A stretch of 64,000 nucleotides of DNA from positions 5,958,236 through 6,022,235 of the forward strand of contig NC_079380.1 of NCBI RefSeq assembly GCF_021018895.1, in the 5' to 3' direction. A model generated the notes under the pieces. It did not search any database. It worked only from the letters and a program-made list of their open reading frames with translations, and was not told the DNA's origin. The translations under genes were made by a program, and so were the position numbers. Shown here in pieces: positions 48,101 through 62,453 of this stretch (positions are counted from its first letter, which is position 1; each line of letters begins with the position of its first letter). Source of the stretch: Seriola aureovittata (lineage: Eukaryota; Chordata; Actinopteri; Carangiformes; Carangidae).

Positions 48101-50346
48101 ATAATATTCATGAGTGACAAATGACATGCCTTCACAAAGGTGCTGAAGATCTCCGGGGTCACCTGGAGGCTCCTCCTCTTCTCCCCGTCGTACACGAGCT
48201 TGGATCCCACCGGAGTGTTGGCCTGGGTGATGATAGCCTTGTTGAAACCACGACACTTGCTGTTCAGCTGAGATCTGACAAACCACAAGGACTTTTGTTA
48301 AATGAGATAGAAGCCGGTGAGCACATTTGACACCCACTGACGGCAGCCTTACGTCACTCAGACGAAGTCCCTCTGTTTTATCATAACTCATGTGACCTGA
48401 GGATGATGTGCTATATTTAGACCATTTGCGTGTAAGTTCCTCTGCTTTAAACAACATTTCAGTTTCAACTTCTCCTTCCACATCTGTGGTTGTTGTCTCT
48501 ATCCACATTCCAAATCTTTGAATCTAGTAAAGTTTATGTTTTTAGTTTTCAAAGATCAGCTTCAGCTCTTTGTGACAAATGTAAATCACCGTGACACCTC
48601 TTTTCTGGGTTTGCCCTCAACTTCAAACATTATGGAGGAAATTTCTTTAACACTGTACAATTATTGGGGTAACAGGCTCCGATGTGCTGTTGTTTGTTCT
48701 GAACGCTCTCCAAAACTGACCTGTGAGACTTAACAGGCTTTAATGTTTTGCACGGTTATAGCCAAAAGGATTATTCTGAGAGAATGTAAATCTGTTTCCC
48801 CCAGTTGTTAGGAAAGTGGTGTAGTGATATAGTTTCCGTCTATATTTGGAAGCGTCTAGGTACTTTGCATCTGTCTCGCACTGTAAATGCTTGCCTTTAT
48901 TATTTATATCAGAAAACAAATGAAGTCAGCTAGTACTGTTTTAGTGCATGCTGACGTATGTCCAGTTTATTTGAACAGTCTTTTAAATTGATGATGATAT
49001 GATAATGATAATTCTAGCCTTGAGATGCACATGTTGTTTCCTTACCTGAATTTTTGGTAATTGTCCTCCTGCTTCTTCCAGGTTTGAGAGTAACGCTCTA
49101 TTACATTGTCGATGATCTCCCTGTGACACACACGCACACACACGCACGCACACGCACACACATTCATATGCACTGTCAGGTGTGTGAGCCCTGTGGCGTT
49201 GATGTGACTTGATTTGATGAAAGAAAGAAAAAGCAAAAGAGGGGGCTTCAGGATTGGCAGTGATGGCGTCTGCTCTCACCTGCAGCCTTTACAAGGGTCG
49301 GAGGACTGAGGGGCGCTTTTCTTTTGAGGATTCGTTCGGTGAGGTTCCACATTACTGTGAAGCAAACAACAGAAACACAGACAGATGGGTAAAATGCACT
49401 AGATTAAACAGATAATCAAAGTGGCTTTCTTCCTCTAATCCAAACCTAATGTAGCTTTAAACTATTTGAATCCCTCTCACCCAGTCAAAGAGCAGATGCT
49501 TTGTTGCTTGACCCAGCTCTACAGTATATCTACATTGTTCCTAATTAACTACTGTGGATTGATAGGTGTAACTTGGATACGATTGTCCACACAGCTGTCC
49601 AAACGTCATTGTTTATCTAGTTGCTAAAAGCTACTAATCCAGCAGTTTATTAACCTAACTCTGCTGCGGATGTTTAGTATGTCAGTAAACCCTAAAGCAA
49701 ATAGAGGCATCATACAGTGGTAAGTCTGCCAGCTTCATCCGCCCATAAATGAACAACCAGTGTACAAACTGAGGAGAAGAGACCTTTGCTACTTGGCTAC
49801 ATTTCTGAAAGAGACTTCTGCAGCTTCATGTTGGTGTGCAGTACGTGTTCCCCACAGTTATGTTTCTTTACCACTTCCTGTTTTCAAGTTTCTGAAAAAG
49901 CGCTAAGGATTTAAGAAAAAATGCTACTTATTGATGAGTAATGTGTGAACCTGGTTGATCAGTAGTGTTCATAATAATGATAATGTGTACATTTGTGGGA
50001 CTCCAACCCACAACCTATAGCACTATAGCTATACTACACTATAGCGTGTATCCAGCAATAGTTTCACATGGTTGTTGCTCATGTTTAGCTTACATGCTTC
50101 ATATGTAGCCCTACTATGATTTTCATTACATCACCACAAAAAGTGAACATCAAGCTTCTGACGGAAGAACTGACTGAATTAACCTGTCAGTTATTTTGTC
50201 TAGGAAGTGACATTTTCCACATTTCTCTGCTCTCATATCTAGCTAGTATATTTCTTAAGCGCGCAGTGTTGTGAAACAAATCATGATGTTGAAGCACATG
50301 GTTCCTTATCAGATGCATCTATGTGTGTGTAGTTGTGTGAGAGTGT

Positions 50347-50377
<31 letters not shown>

Positions 50378-50493
50378 CAGTTACACACTTACTTGTCGTT
50401 GAACATGAACCAAATGAAAGTTGTCAGCAGGCTCCCCACAAACAGGAGAGTGATCATCAAGGAAAAGAGTGTCTTCAAGAGCTGTCCCCTCAT
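45113..50493 (-). CDS. ST8SIA-family alpha-2,8-sialyltransferase (8F-like)
   Basis: Type II Golgi glycosyltransferase moving sialic acid from CMP-sialic acid to a terminal sialic acid of a glycan. Seven coding exons assembled by splice sites and phase: 50393-50493, 49280-49354, 49046-49120, 48130-48274, 45884-45996, 45674-45766, 45113-45590. They sum to 1080 nt, 359 residues, typical for the family. A short cytoplasmic end (MRGQ) precedes a signal anchor at about residues 8-30, then a stem to about 130. The L motif starts at C144 with VVGNGGIL and continues through C158 to RCNLPP (170-175). The S motif is about 279-301 (RLSTG...LYGFWPF), with HYYD at 317-320 (motif III) and H329-X4-E334 (VS motif). 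By family knowledge C144-C293 and C158-C354 would be disulphides. NKT at 138 and NSS at 155 are glycosylation sequons. Best fit is the ST8SIA1/5/6 clade, probably ST8SIA6-like; the exact paralogue needs a tree. All introns are GT-AG except the fourth. Confidence 0.92.
46550..46822 (+). mobile_element. Retroelement-like fragment in a sialyltransferase intron
   Basis: The segment ends ttcggttaataaacattttt, then gctgcatttggatccagcc, then ccgcaccgtgacag. A polyadenylation hexamer followed by this phrase is typical of teleost LTR/retroposon ends I have seen. Recognition is by resemblance only. Confidence 0.4.
47691..47762 (+). tRNA. tRNA-Cys (GCA), isolated intronic copy
   Basis: Same acceptor, D- and anticodon arms as the cluster genes, but with T-loop TTCGAGT, giving the classical B box. 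A T-rich stretch (TATTTCTTT) begins about 4 nt after the discriminator. It lies antisense inside intron 4 of the sialyltransferase gene and lacks clear homology to the cluster flanks. Confidence 0.95.
50345..50378. repeat. (GT)n tract beside the first sialyltransferase exon
   Basis: The tract lies in intron 1, only about 15 bp from the donor of the first coding exon (exon edge at 50393). Confidence 0.9.
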
Positions 50494-51414
50494 ACCTCTC
50501 CCCTCCTGCTAACTTCACCCGCTAGCCCCCCTCACCTACTGTCTCTCTTTATCTGTCCCTCTTCACCTTGCTCAACACTAACTACTATCTGCTTTCTGTC
50601 ACTCTCCCTCTGTTTTAACTTTATCTCCCCCTCCCTCCCTCCCTCCCCCCTCGGCTCCTTCTCCCGGCTGTATCTGACACTCTCTCCTAAGAGAGTTAAT
50701 ATTTTGCCCCTGTGCTCTCTTATGTTTTCTTTTACCTCGCTCCCCACACCCAGCTCTCTTTTCTCACCCTTCCTGTCTGTCTGTCTGTCTGTCTGGTTTG
50801 AGTCAGTGTTTTTCCCCTCACCGGGTGAGTGAGAGCACGCCTCCTCAGTTATCAGCTCTTTTTTTAAGTCTCCTGTTCAGGCAGGTCCTCTGTCTTCTGT
50901 GCCCTTCTACTTTGCCTGTCCTCTTCCTGTTTGTGTCCAGATCCAGATCAGCTGAGACGGAAAACCGACCTTCTGTTGCTCCACATCCTACCCTAATCCT
51001 TCTCATGTCTCTCTGGCCCACCCATCTTTTTTCCCTCTTTCTTTTTTCTCATGCGCTCACACAGGCAAAACTCACAGTCCGACTTTCCAAGCGTAGTATC
51101 ACAGCCAGAGCTCCTTCTTCTCTCCACCCCCACCTCAGAGCCTCAGACTTGCCTGCTCTGCTTTCCCTTCCCTCCCCCCGCAATCCTCCGCCCACACCCC
51201 TTAAGCCCCTCTCCCCTTTGCACAAAAAGGAGGCAGTAACATGAGTGCCCAGTGCTGAATTAGCCCACAGTTTGTCTCTTGACTAGTGTGTGTGTGTGAA
51301 TGTGTGTGTGTGTGTGTTAGGAAACATGTTAACAACCAGTGAGGGGAGGAACAGATGAGGGGCAGAGGTTTCCCATCCAATCAGAGTGTCTGTTAATACC
51401 CCCAAAGCTCTTAC

Positions 51415-51458
<44 letters not shown>

Positions 51459-53540
51459 GCTTCTTTTATTCCAGTGTCAAACTTTCACCTCGTATCCCCT
51501 GACAATAAAAATTAGTGTTTCTCAGGTTAAGAGGTGGGAGGAAGGGAAATCTCCACTCAGCTGAGACAGGAACTTGCTTCTAACACGGCAGCACTGCTGG
51601 CTGGATCAACAGGGTAACTCGCTACTTAACTAAAGATGGAAATTGAGAGGAGCAGAAAGTCAAGGGAAGCCAGAGACAAAGAGACAAAAAGCAGAGAGAG
51701 GTGGGATCCAAGAGCTGATGCCCACAAGAGCCATAACTCATCCATTGTTTGGCTTTGTGTTGCCAGCTGTGAAGTGGCAGGAGAATAAAGTCTTGGAGGT
51801 AAAGCTTGAGGAAGATTATGGGAAATATGTCGAGCATATGGGATGCATTTCAACAATAAACACCCGCAGACGGACGACCACGCCCAGTCCTCCTGCATTT
51901 ATCCCTCCTGATTTAGTTTTCACTGGAAAAAACTCCACGCTGAGCTCCTTGCAATAAAGTAATAATGCCTGGTAACGACATGCTGAGTAAGCTGAGCTGT
52001 GCCACAGCAACCCTGTCACCCCACACACAGAAAATCCAAAACAAAAGAGCCCTTGGAAAGTTTTTTTTTTTTTTTTTTTTTAATCTTGGCAGAAGTTGGG
52101 GTTTGCTGAAAAGTTGTTTGGGCTGTTTGAGGCTGTTTTGCTGTGACCAGACGGGTAGACCGGAGAATGATCCATAAAGAGGGTCGTGCAGCTAATAAAA
52201 CCAGGCTAACAGCACCAATGTAGACATGGGGTTGTTAAGGAAAGTAAAAGCTGCACTTCACTTGCTTTTTACCTCCAACACACATTCATGTAATGGCTCC
52301 TTGACTGATGAGCAGATCTGGTGACTCCAGGGAGCAGCTGCACCTCTTATGGGGAATGTGAGGTATACGTTTTGCAAAACTGCGAGCGTCACTTGTCATA
52401 GTATGCAAAATAAAAACCAGTGTCCTAAATGACTTATACCATACATATGTCTTATAGTTAAATTCAATCGTCTTCACTAGACCTGAAAGAATCTCTGGAG
52501 TGGAAAGAATAAAAAAAGATAAATCAATCTTCTTCCTCTCGCCAGTACTTACTGAATGTATCCTGATCTGGAGAGAGATTAAGAAAAAGCTCACCCCGAG
52601 AGCAGTGCCTCTAGGAGGAAAATACACATATACAAGACCTTTCATGTATCATGAGACACTAACAGGAATGTGGAGAGAAATGTGGGGGAGAAAAAGGTTT
52701 TCTCCAGCATGGAAACTTTGTGAAAATAACACAGTTTTGGGCAAAAAAAAATGGAGCCACTGCCCCAGAATAATATGAGAGTGTTGTAGAAGAGGTACAG
52801 CAACACACCTTGCTTCTCCAGCAGCCTGTTAAATCAAATATCCAGACTTCTCATTTGGTTTCCCCTCATTACAGGCCATCCTGCTGCCTCCCATGCACAA
52901 CAGTCAGTCATTAGCTTATTTCAGGCAATGCCATTTCCATCTAAAGACTCCATAAGCTATTTAACCACATTAAAGCCGCAGAAGTGATTTTTCACAGTGA
53001 CATTCATAATCTTGTAGCGCGGGAGATTTCTCAGCATTGTGCAGCTCTTGTGTGCCTGTAGGAAGCCCTCAGACCCTTTCACTCAGCATGGATGAATCAC
53101 GCTGGAATTAGCATCTCATTGATGGATGATTGTGTAATTAGGAGCTAACTTTTTGAGATTAATTTGTTATTCAGCAGAGGGAAGAATCAGCACAAAGTAG
53201 ACAAAGTGTATATTCTTGCAACATTGTGCAGTTTAATCTAGTTTTTGCCCTAAAAACGGGCAGAGGGATGGCTCTCTGCTTCAGAATGAGTGTCGAACAT
53301 GTGGGAAGTGGCAAAACAGTTTTCATTTTCACATTTTCAACGTTGAGGGTTGGCGGTTATGTCCTGACAGGAAGTCTGAACGTCGCTTGCTTCAGGGGGG
53401 CAGGCAGTAATGGAGGAGGAGTGGGTGAGTGGTTTGTTGCAGGGTTTGTTGCAGGGCAAACAAAATACTTCCCCTTAAGAGCCCATGTGACATAATCACA
53501 AGTCAGACAGAAGGACAAAGGTCCCATTGTCATCCAAACG
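50494..53540. other. Region upstream of the sialyltransferase, no supported gene
   Basis: Directly upstream of the ATG lies a CT-rich plus-strand stretch (about 50500-51235; purine-rich on the sense minus strand), which includes (CTGT)n at about 50777-50794. It probably contains the 5' UTR or promoter, but no TATA box is evident. Poly-T (52061-52081) and CA/GT tracts follow. Confidence 0.5.
51417..51457. repeat. (CA)n microsatellite
   Basis: 41 bp perfect CA, with a shorter GT tract at about 51285-51317. Confidence 0.95.
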
Positions 53541-53546
53541 GAACCA

Positions 53547-53553
53547 TATAAAT
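53547..53553 (+). promoter_or_regulatory. TATA box for the signal-peptide ORF at 53591
   Basis: TATAAAT lies 44 nt before an ATG that starts a strongly hydrophobic leader. The expected start site at about 53577 would leave a short 5' UTR. The arrangement resembles TATA-driven genes for small secreted proteins. Confidence 0.35.
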
Positions 53554-53590
53554 CTGTCCTCCCCTTCCATCTCCACCTTGTTCAACAGTG

Positions 53591-53902
53591 ATGAGGCTAC
53601 TGCTGCTGCTATGCCTCCTCTCTAACACAGGTTGCAGGACTCTTGAGGTAAAAACACATGACAGACAACATGAGAATCATACTTGCGTCCATTTCTGTTT
53701 AAAATCTAGTGGATCAGGGAGTTCCCCTGACACCACAGTGAACTCACTGTCAGGCTTCAAGCTATTGTGTTTGTCTTTGACATACATACAGTGTATATCA
53801 GGACAAACATGGACTGGTATTCTGCAAATAGCAATGGACAAAACATTTCATTTCATAGTCAACTTCCTATTTCTCTTTAGCATAGCCCTCCGAGCCGAAT
53901 AA
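53591..53902 (+). CDS. Orphan signal-peptide ORF or first exon (hypothetical)
   Basis: The ATG opens MRLLLLLCLLSNTGCRTLE, a compact signal peptide with a likely cleavage after SNTGC or RT. At residue 19 the sequence GAG|gtaaaa (53648) could be a phase-0 splice donor. If unspliced, the frame runs 103 residues, with a hydrophobic C-terminal segment and stop at 53900-53902. A pyrimidine-rich acceptor-like site (tttctctttag, ending 53880) would add about 14 residues before a stop. I do not recognise the product. The TATA box and leader are real sequence features; that they form a gene is inference. No further exon could be joined with confidence. Confidence 0.3.
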   Translation: MRLLLLLCLLSNTGCRTLEVKTHDRQHENHTCVHFCLKSSGSGSSPDTTVNSLSGFKLLCLSLTYIQCISGQTWTGILQIAMDKTFHFIVNFLFLFSIALRAE

Positions 53903-54399
53903 ATATCTTTCTATATGCAGACTGACTTAGGCCTGTTGCCTCAACACAACACTTGTTGAGCAGGATACAAGACCTTGCAGTAACCACAGCGGCCAAGTTG
54001 GACAGTGACCTAAACTCAATGAATCAGCGCAACCAGTAAATTGCAGGGGAAACATTTCTTTGCTCTCTTTCAGTATGAGTGTCTGTCAACAAGCAGTAAA
54101 AAAAAGATGATAGGAAGACACAAAGTGTATATGTTGATGTTTTTGTGATGGTGAAAGGCTGAGGAGTAAAATTTTTTTGCACTTAAAGACTTGCTTATTT
54201 TTCTTCCAAAATCACCAAAGTATCAATAATGTAAATCAGATGGAAAAGGTACAACCTATTTCCAAACTGTCATCTTTCCCCTTGTCACCTCCTCGCCACA
54301 CAAAAACATTCACATTCACATTCTTCATATGGAAGAACCAAAAACATGTTATTCCTACTATACTGTTAACATTTCTTGCTTTATTCTGAAATTCCTTAC

Positions 54400-55168
54400 C
54401 TTGCATGTCTGTTGATTGTTTTATTTCCTGCCCTTGTGTCTTTCCCGCCTTTGTGATTGCCTGCCCCGCCCCAATTAGTTTCACCTGTTCCCAATTAGCC
54501 TTCCTTGCCTACTTAGTCTCCGTTCCCCTCAGCCTGCATTAGTGCGTCTGTTCTCATGTGCATCTGTTGCATGATTTTGTTTCCTAGTGGGTTTTTTTTT
54601 TTAAAAATGCCTCTGTGCCGTCAGCAGCCAGCGCTTGAAGTTCATCTGTCTGTCCCATTCTTGTGAACGTGATATCTCAGTAACGCCTTGAGAGAATTTC
54701 TGATTAGATTTTGGTAGACAAAGGTCAAGGTCAATGTGACCTCACAGAACACGTTTTCAGCCATAACTCACTAATTATGATACAATTTAACTGAAATGTC
54801 TATAAGAATAAAATGAAGTGATGACATTTTATCTCCCAATGGTCAAAGGTGGTCGACTTCAGTGTGACATCATAATGTTCCGCAAAAACACTTCTTCAGT
54901 GCTGTAGCTCAGGGAGGGAAGGGAAGCGTGAGACCATATTTGCTGCAGCTGGGCTTATTGGCAGATGTGTACAACCGCAAGGTGGTAATTATAGTTTTCC
55001 TGTTACCTGTTCCTGCTTATTTGCCCGCCAGCTCAGCTACTGCACCTCCACCCACCTTTTCTGTCTGTAAGATTATTATCATACATTAAAGACTGCCCCA
55101 CCCTATCTGCCTGCCTCTGTCTGTCCACTTTTGTGTCCCTGTGATCCTGGTTTCAGCCATGACAGCAT
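54400..55168. mobile_element. Retroelement/LTR-like repeat with a nested teleost repeat
   Basis: The left part (cctgccccgccccaattagt, then cacctgttcccaattagcct) and right part (cattaaagactgcccc, then gatcctggtttcagcc, then atgacag) resemble parts of fish LTR-type repeats. About 54630-54900 is a different common teleost repeat containing gatatctcagtaacgccttg, caaggtcaatgtgacctcac and cataactcactaattatg. The second appears inserted in the first. Family names are not assigned. Confidence 0.5.
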
Positions 55169-55545
55169 AATCTGCTGTTTTGATAGAAAACAAAGGCAAA
55201 CCTGCAACATCCACAACATAAGTGAATCTTTATCCAGAGTGTCTGGCTTTAGGGTGCATATACTAGATCAGTAGTTTAAAACCAATGGGGTACAAAGATA
55301 AATCTGTTTCTATTTTGTTTGGTTTTTTTACTTAATTTTCTTGTAAAAGCCTGAATATTTTCACTTCTTCAGGCCTCTAAAAAACCCTTTAAAATATATA
55401 ATATATGCTATATTGATATATGAAGAACATCAATCATGAACTATTTTGATAAACAAAATGGTGGTTTCAAGCAAAAAAGCCAAATAAGATGTTAACACCA
55501 ATTTAAATTAAAATATCTTCAGTTGCTGGGCTGTTATTCAGACAA

Positions 55546-55617
55546 ATGATTAACTGATTATTAAGGAAAATAACTGTAAAATAAGAATTGTAACATATAA
55601 TTATTAGTTACAGCCTC
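55546..55617 (+). repeat. Dispersed teleost repeat, 3' fragment
   Basis: aaatgattaactgattatta, then attattagttacagcctcat resembles the terminal part of the same family as 8880-9181 (gattaatcgattaat... ttagttgcagcc). Confidence 0.4.
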
Positions 55618-55973
55618 ATATTTCCATTTTCAGGACTGTAAAATCCTTCAAACGACTGCTTACAACCCACCACCTTCATCCCATGTTCATTTCCAGCAGG
55701 TCACACAATCTTTAAAAACTAGGCTACGGAACATAATGAGGGTCCAGCAGTCACATTGTGAAGTTTTAAGCTGTGTGAGGCTTAACTTTAAATCTTCAGA
55801 CATCACAGAAGAGAGTTTTGAACATTTTAACTGCGTTTCCTTCTCATTAGCTTCACTGGCAGGATCTAATCATGCGCTCGGGGACTTCTGGGACACCTGA
55901 TGGCATCATTTTGTGGGTTTCCTCCAGCTGTCGGCCCTTAAATTGTCACCACCTTCCACCTCACTTGCGATGC

Positions 55974-56073
55974 CTGAGACTGGTGAATGGCTCCACAGGG
56001 AGGTGTGATGGGAGACGTGGACCTGAGGGGGGCAGTAATGGGGTCATGTGGTTATGGAACAGCTGATCCCTCT
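55974..56073 (+). pseudogene. Possible SRCR-domain remnant
   Basis: The frame reads LRLVNGSTGRCDGR, which matches the opening of a scavenger-receptor cysteine-rich domain (consensus type VRLVNGSxRCxGRVEV). It then loses register: VDL appears in the next frame, and WGHV, at the place of WGTVC, in another. A stop follows. Only about 100 bp look related, with no credible flanking exon. Chance similarity cannot be excluded. Confidence 0.25.
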
Positions 56074-56159
56074 GCATTCCACGGCTGCTTAGCATGAGGT
56101 CTGGTGCCCTCGTGCCTGTTTGAACTATTACCAACCTGCATGTTTCAGGAACAGTCACC

Positions 56160-58660
56160 CAACCAAAACACGTTTATAAACACAAACTCCCACACTAAGA
56201 TATACTGGGCATATGCCACACATTCAACCACTTAGAGGGGCACATGCATAATTTACACTTCCTGCTATGGCTGTAATGGACATGAGAGACGCTCCATTTC
56301 AGAGTATTACAAATCAATCCCTTAATAGCTTGAATGGAGTAGATCACAGTTGTTTGTGTTCAACGTAAAGACTCCAATCAACATATTTTTATGCCTTTTT
56401 TCAGTTTGTTTAATGTCATGGCTTTGCAATAATTAAACATTTAACGAGAGCAGACACTCATTGTGTCTTGTGAGAGTGTTATATATGTAATCATGACTTA
56501 CAAATCTGGTCCCAGGGACACCAAGACATTACAAGATCTACCTGTGTGACCTCAAAACACTTTGAATGAACACATATTTTCAGAGAGACTCAGTGAAACT
56601 CTGCAAACTCCAAGGTTTTTACAAATCACACATCTGTAAGACTAATGTACATAATACTCAGGATCTCATTGGCTGATATTCAAATCAGACCTTTGGATTT
56701 CTCATACCAGCCGTAACCACTAGATGGCAACAAATCTTGAAAACCTGACAGCGTACTGTATTTACAGTTTATCTCCAGCTCCAAATCAATATTGTTTTCA
56801 CCTTGTCAGTCTGAAGGCCAAGGTCTGATCCATGAGTACCGAGTGGTCACGTTATAATCCCACACCTTCTGAAACATCAAATTCAAGGACCAAACACAGC
56901 ACAGTTTGAGACCTGGATCAAGGTTAATTATTCTTATGACACTTGGAATTTTTATAATGAGAAGTAGCAGGTTTCACAGACAGCAATTAAAAAGAGAGAG
57001 AGAGGCTTGAATGTGTTGACACATCTCAGTTATGCTGTTACAGTGATGACGGACTATTAGATCATGACAAGAAAATAGATCAATTCAAGCACTTTCAATG
57101 ACCCATGTCTAATTGTGTCTATTTTCAAAAACTAGGCCTGAGAGTACAGTCTTCAAGGACCTGCAGGAACCCTGCCACTGATTCTTTGTTTTTGTATATT
57201 ACTCACACCACAAGTTACAAATTCTGTGGTTCAGTATATTACAACAACCGTTGGGCTATGGCTTTAAAATACCAAACACGTAACACTTTTTTAAAATTTG
57301 AAATCAAAGCCGATGATTGATATTGTTCTTTTTTTCATTGGTTCACCTTCTTAAAGTTGACAAACCAACCTCTTAAATATTTTTTACTGTGAGAACAACT
57401 GCTATTTTCTGCCACTGAAAAAAATAGCCTACTATGGACTTTTTGCCATAATATGAATGAGATAATAACATCAAAGATACAAATAACAATACACAAACAA
57501 TAAATAATAAAGAAGAATGAACCTGTAATGACACATTTGAACATTGAAACATTACAAATTAGTTTCAAACTAATGTCCAAATTAACAAATGCAACTGGAC
57601 ATGGTTTGTGGAAAACACTTGAAACAAACCTGTGAACTGTGTTCAAAGAGAGTGACGTACGTGTGTGTGTGTGTGTGTGGTGCCTTCTCTGTCCATTCAA
57701 AATCTGTAATGTTTATGATAAGTGAATGAACCTCAGGATTGATGCTCTGCTGTTCTTCAGACTCTTCTCCATTTTGAGCTTTCAGCCATGACGTGCCGTC
57801 GAAGTGGCTGTTGTGAGTTCAGCCAGACGTCTTGACAGTGTTGCCTCACAAGATGAGCATTCAAGTCCTTCTTGACCATGGTAGTAGTAGTTTGACAAAA
57901 CAATTACAGCTCACTGGTTTCTTCCAGAGCTTTCGGTCTTTTCCAATGGTCATCACTGCCGGAAAAAGTAGACCTCATGTTTATGGACCGTCTACTAATA
58001 ATACATTTTGTTATACAACTTGAACGCCAGAGGGGATGGCACATGGGCATGGATAGAGCTGGCGCTTTCAGTAACGATCAAACTTGACAATTTTGTAGGT
58101 TTTCCACCTGTTGGCCCTTGAATCATCTCATTTCCTTTCACTCAGCACTGCCACAAAGTGCCTCTAGTTTTAGTATAATGACTCCACAGCAGGAACACAG
58201 AGCCCTAGAGATGACAATCACACTCTACTGAAGGTTTAATCTGAAAGCAACACTTCATCAGCTGAGCTTTGGTCTTGCTTGGTTAATGTGAAATATTTAA
58301 TCAATACTGGTCTTCAAATGGCTTGATTATTAAGGACAACACTGTTCACACTTTCTGCATCTTTGACAATCAGTCCAGTGCGTTCAGCATTTTCCATTAA
58401 CCTAGCAGCTATTAGCGCAGCTTAAATAATAACCATAAAAAAAAAACACTGCATTCCTTTCACAAATAGTGAAAAAACAATTATTGTACAGCCAACTGGG
58501 GGATGTCAAACTAATGAAGAAAACATGAGGTTAATTAGGGAAAAGTGCCTAAAATGTATTAATATGTGGCCATTACTTTACTTGTGATCACTGCAGGTGT
58601 TAGCTGCTAATCAAATGTATTTATAATGAGAGAACAAAGCACAGGAGACCTATCAGCGTC
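56160..58660. other. Intergenic region, no supported gene
   Basis: A short (GT)n tract at 57660-57679 is the only structured element seen. The long minus-strand ORF at 57335-57700 is AT-rich, low in coding character and runs into the GT tract. Confidence 0.55.
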
Positions 58661-58672
58661 TTTATGTACACT

Positions 58673-58678
58673 TTTATT
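58673..58678 (-). terminator. rpl19: rpl19 polyadenylation signal
   Basis: AATAAA on the minus strand, 49 nt beyond the stop codon at 58727. The resulting short 3' UTR is normal for ribosomal protein genes. Confidence 0.75.
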
Positions 58679-58726
58679 GTCAGCACTTGACCGATGGCAG
58701 AGTCAGGCAGGATGGACAGAACCAGA

Positions 58727-62163
<3,437 letters not shown>

Positions 62164-62192
62164 GGCTGCTACCTCAATAGGAAAAGGAAGGC
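62164..62192 (-). promoter_or_regulatory. rpl19: rpl19 5' UTR with 5'-TOP pyrimidine tract
   Basis: Directly upstream of the ATG the minus strand reads CCTTCCTTTTCC (about 62180-62191), an uninterrupted pyrimidine run. Vertebrate ribosomal protein mRNAs start with a C inside such a tract, which allows mTOR/LARP1-dependent translational control. The inferred start is at about 62190, giving a 5' UTR of about 27 nt. Confidence 0.65.
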
Positions 62193-62429
62193 TTGCGGGA
62201 CGAACTGGGAGCTACCATTACAGAGGAGAGTCCATCTTTGAGCACGAAACATCTCGCTCTTCGCCCAGACATTATTAATGCCTTTAACAGCCTGCAGCGC
62301 TAGTATTTTCCTTTAGTCAAAGCCCAACGTGGTGGGAAATTAACAGAAACAAATGTAATCTGGGGTTTATTTTAAAACTTTAAAACTCTGAGCCCCCTTT
62401 GTAAAATTATGGTACTGACCAATGTTGTT

Positions 62430-62453
62430 GCAATGCATTATGGGTTACGTAGT
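62430..62453 (-). promoter_or_regulatory. ZNF143/THAP11-type promoter motif upstream of rpl19
   Basis: On the minus strand the segment begins ACTACGTAACCCATAATG and continues CATTGC. It closely resembles the ZNF143/THAP11 'SBF' motif (ACTACAATTCCCATAATGCA type) found near housekeeping promoters. It lies about 240 bp upstream of the inferred rpl19 start. It could also serve an unseen divergent transcript. Confidence 0.4.

Larger units (their letters stand above)
45997..48129 (-). other. GC-AG intron 4 of the sialyltransferase
   Basis: This 2133-bp intron separates the stem exon (ending ...TTTGTGAAG) from the L-motif exon (starting GAGCATCC). The donor reads AAG|gcatgt on the minus strand and the acceptor is ttgcag. 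The phase is 0 and the joined protein reads FVK-EHPF. It contains an antisense tRNA-Cys gene (47691-47762) and a retroelement-like fragment (46550-46822). The alternative GT donor, 6 nt upstream (TTT|gtgaag), keeps the frame but removes V-K. Confidence 0.6.

Noticed and set aside
48053..48508. 151-residue minus-strand ORF
   Set aside because: It overlaps the sialyltransferase stem exon in the wrong frame and runs into both introns; the spliced frame explains the conserved residues.
50347..51244. Two Ser/Pro/Leu-rich plus-strand ORFs (50347-50832, 50798-51244)
   Set aside because: Produced by a GT tract and CT-rich DNA upstream of the sialyltransferase; low complexity, no motif.
57335..57700. 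121-residue minus-strand ORF with hydrophobic segments
   Set aside because: AT-rich chance frame beginning in a GT tract; no recognisable family.
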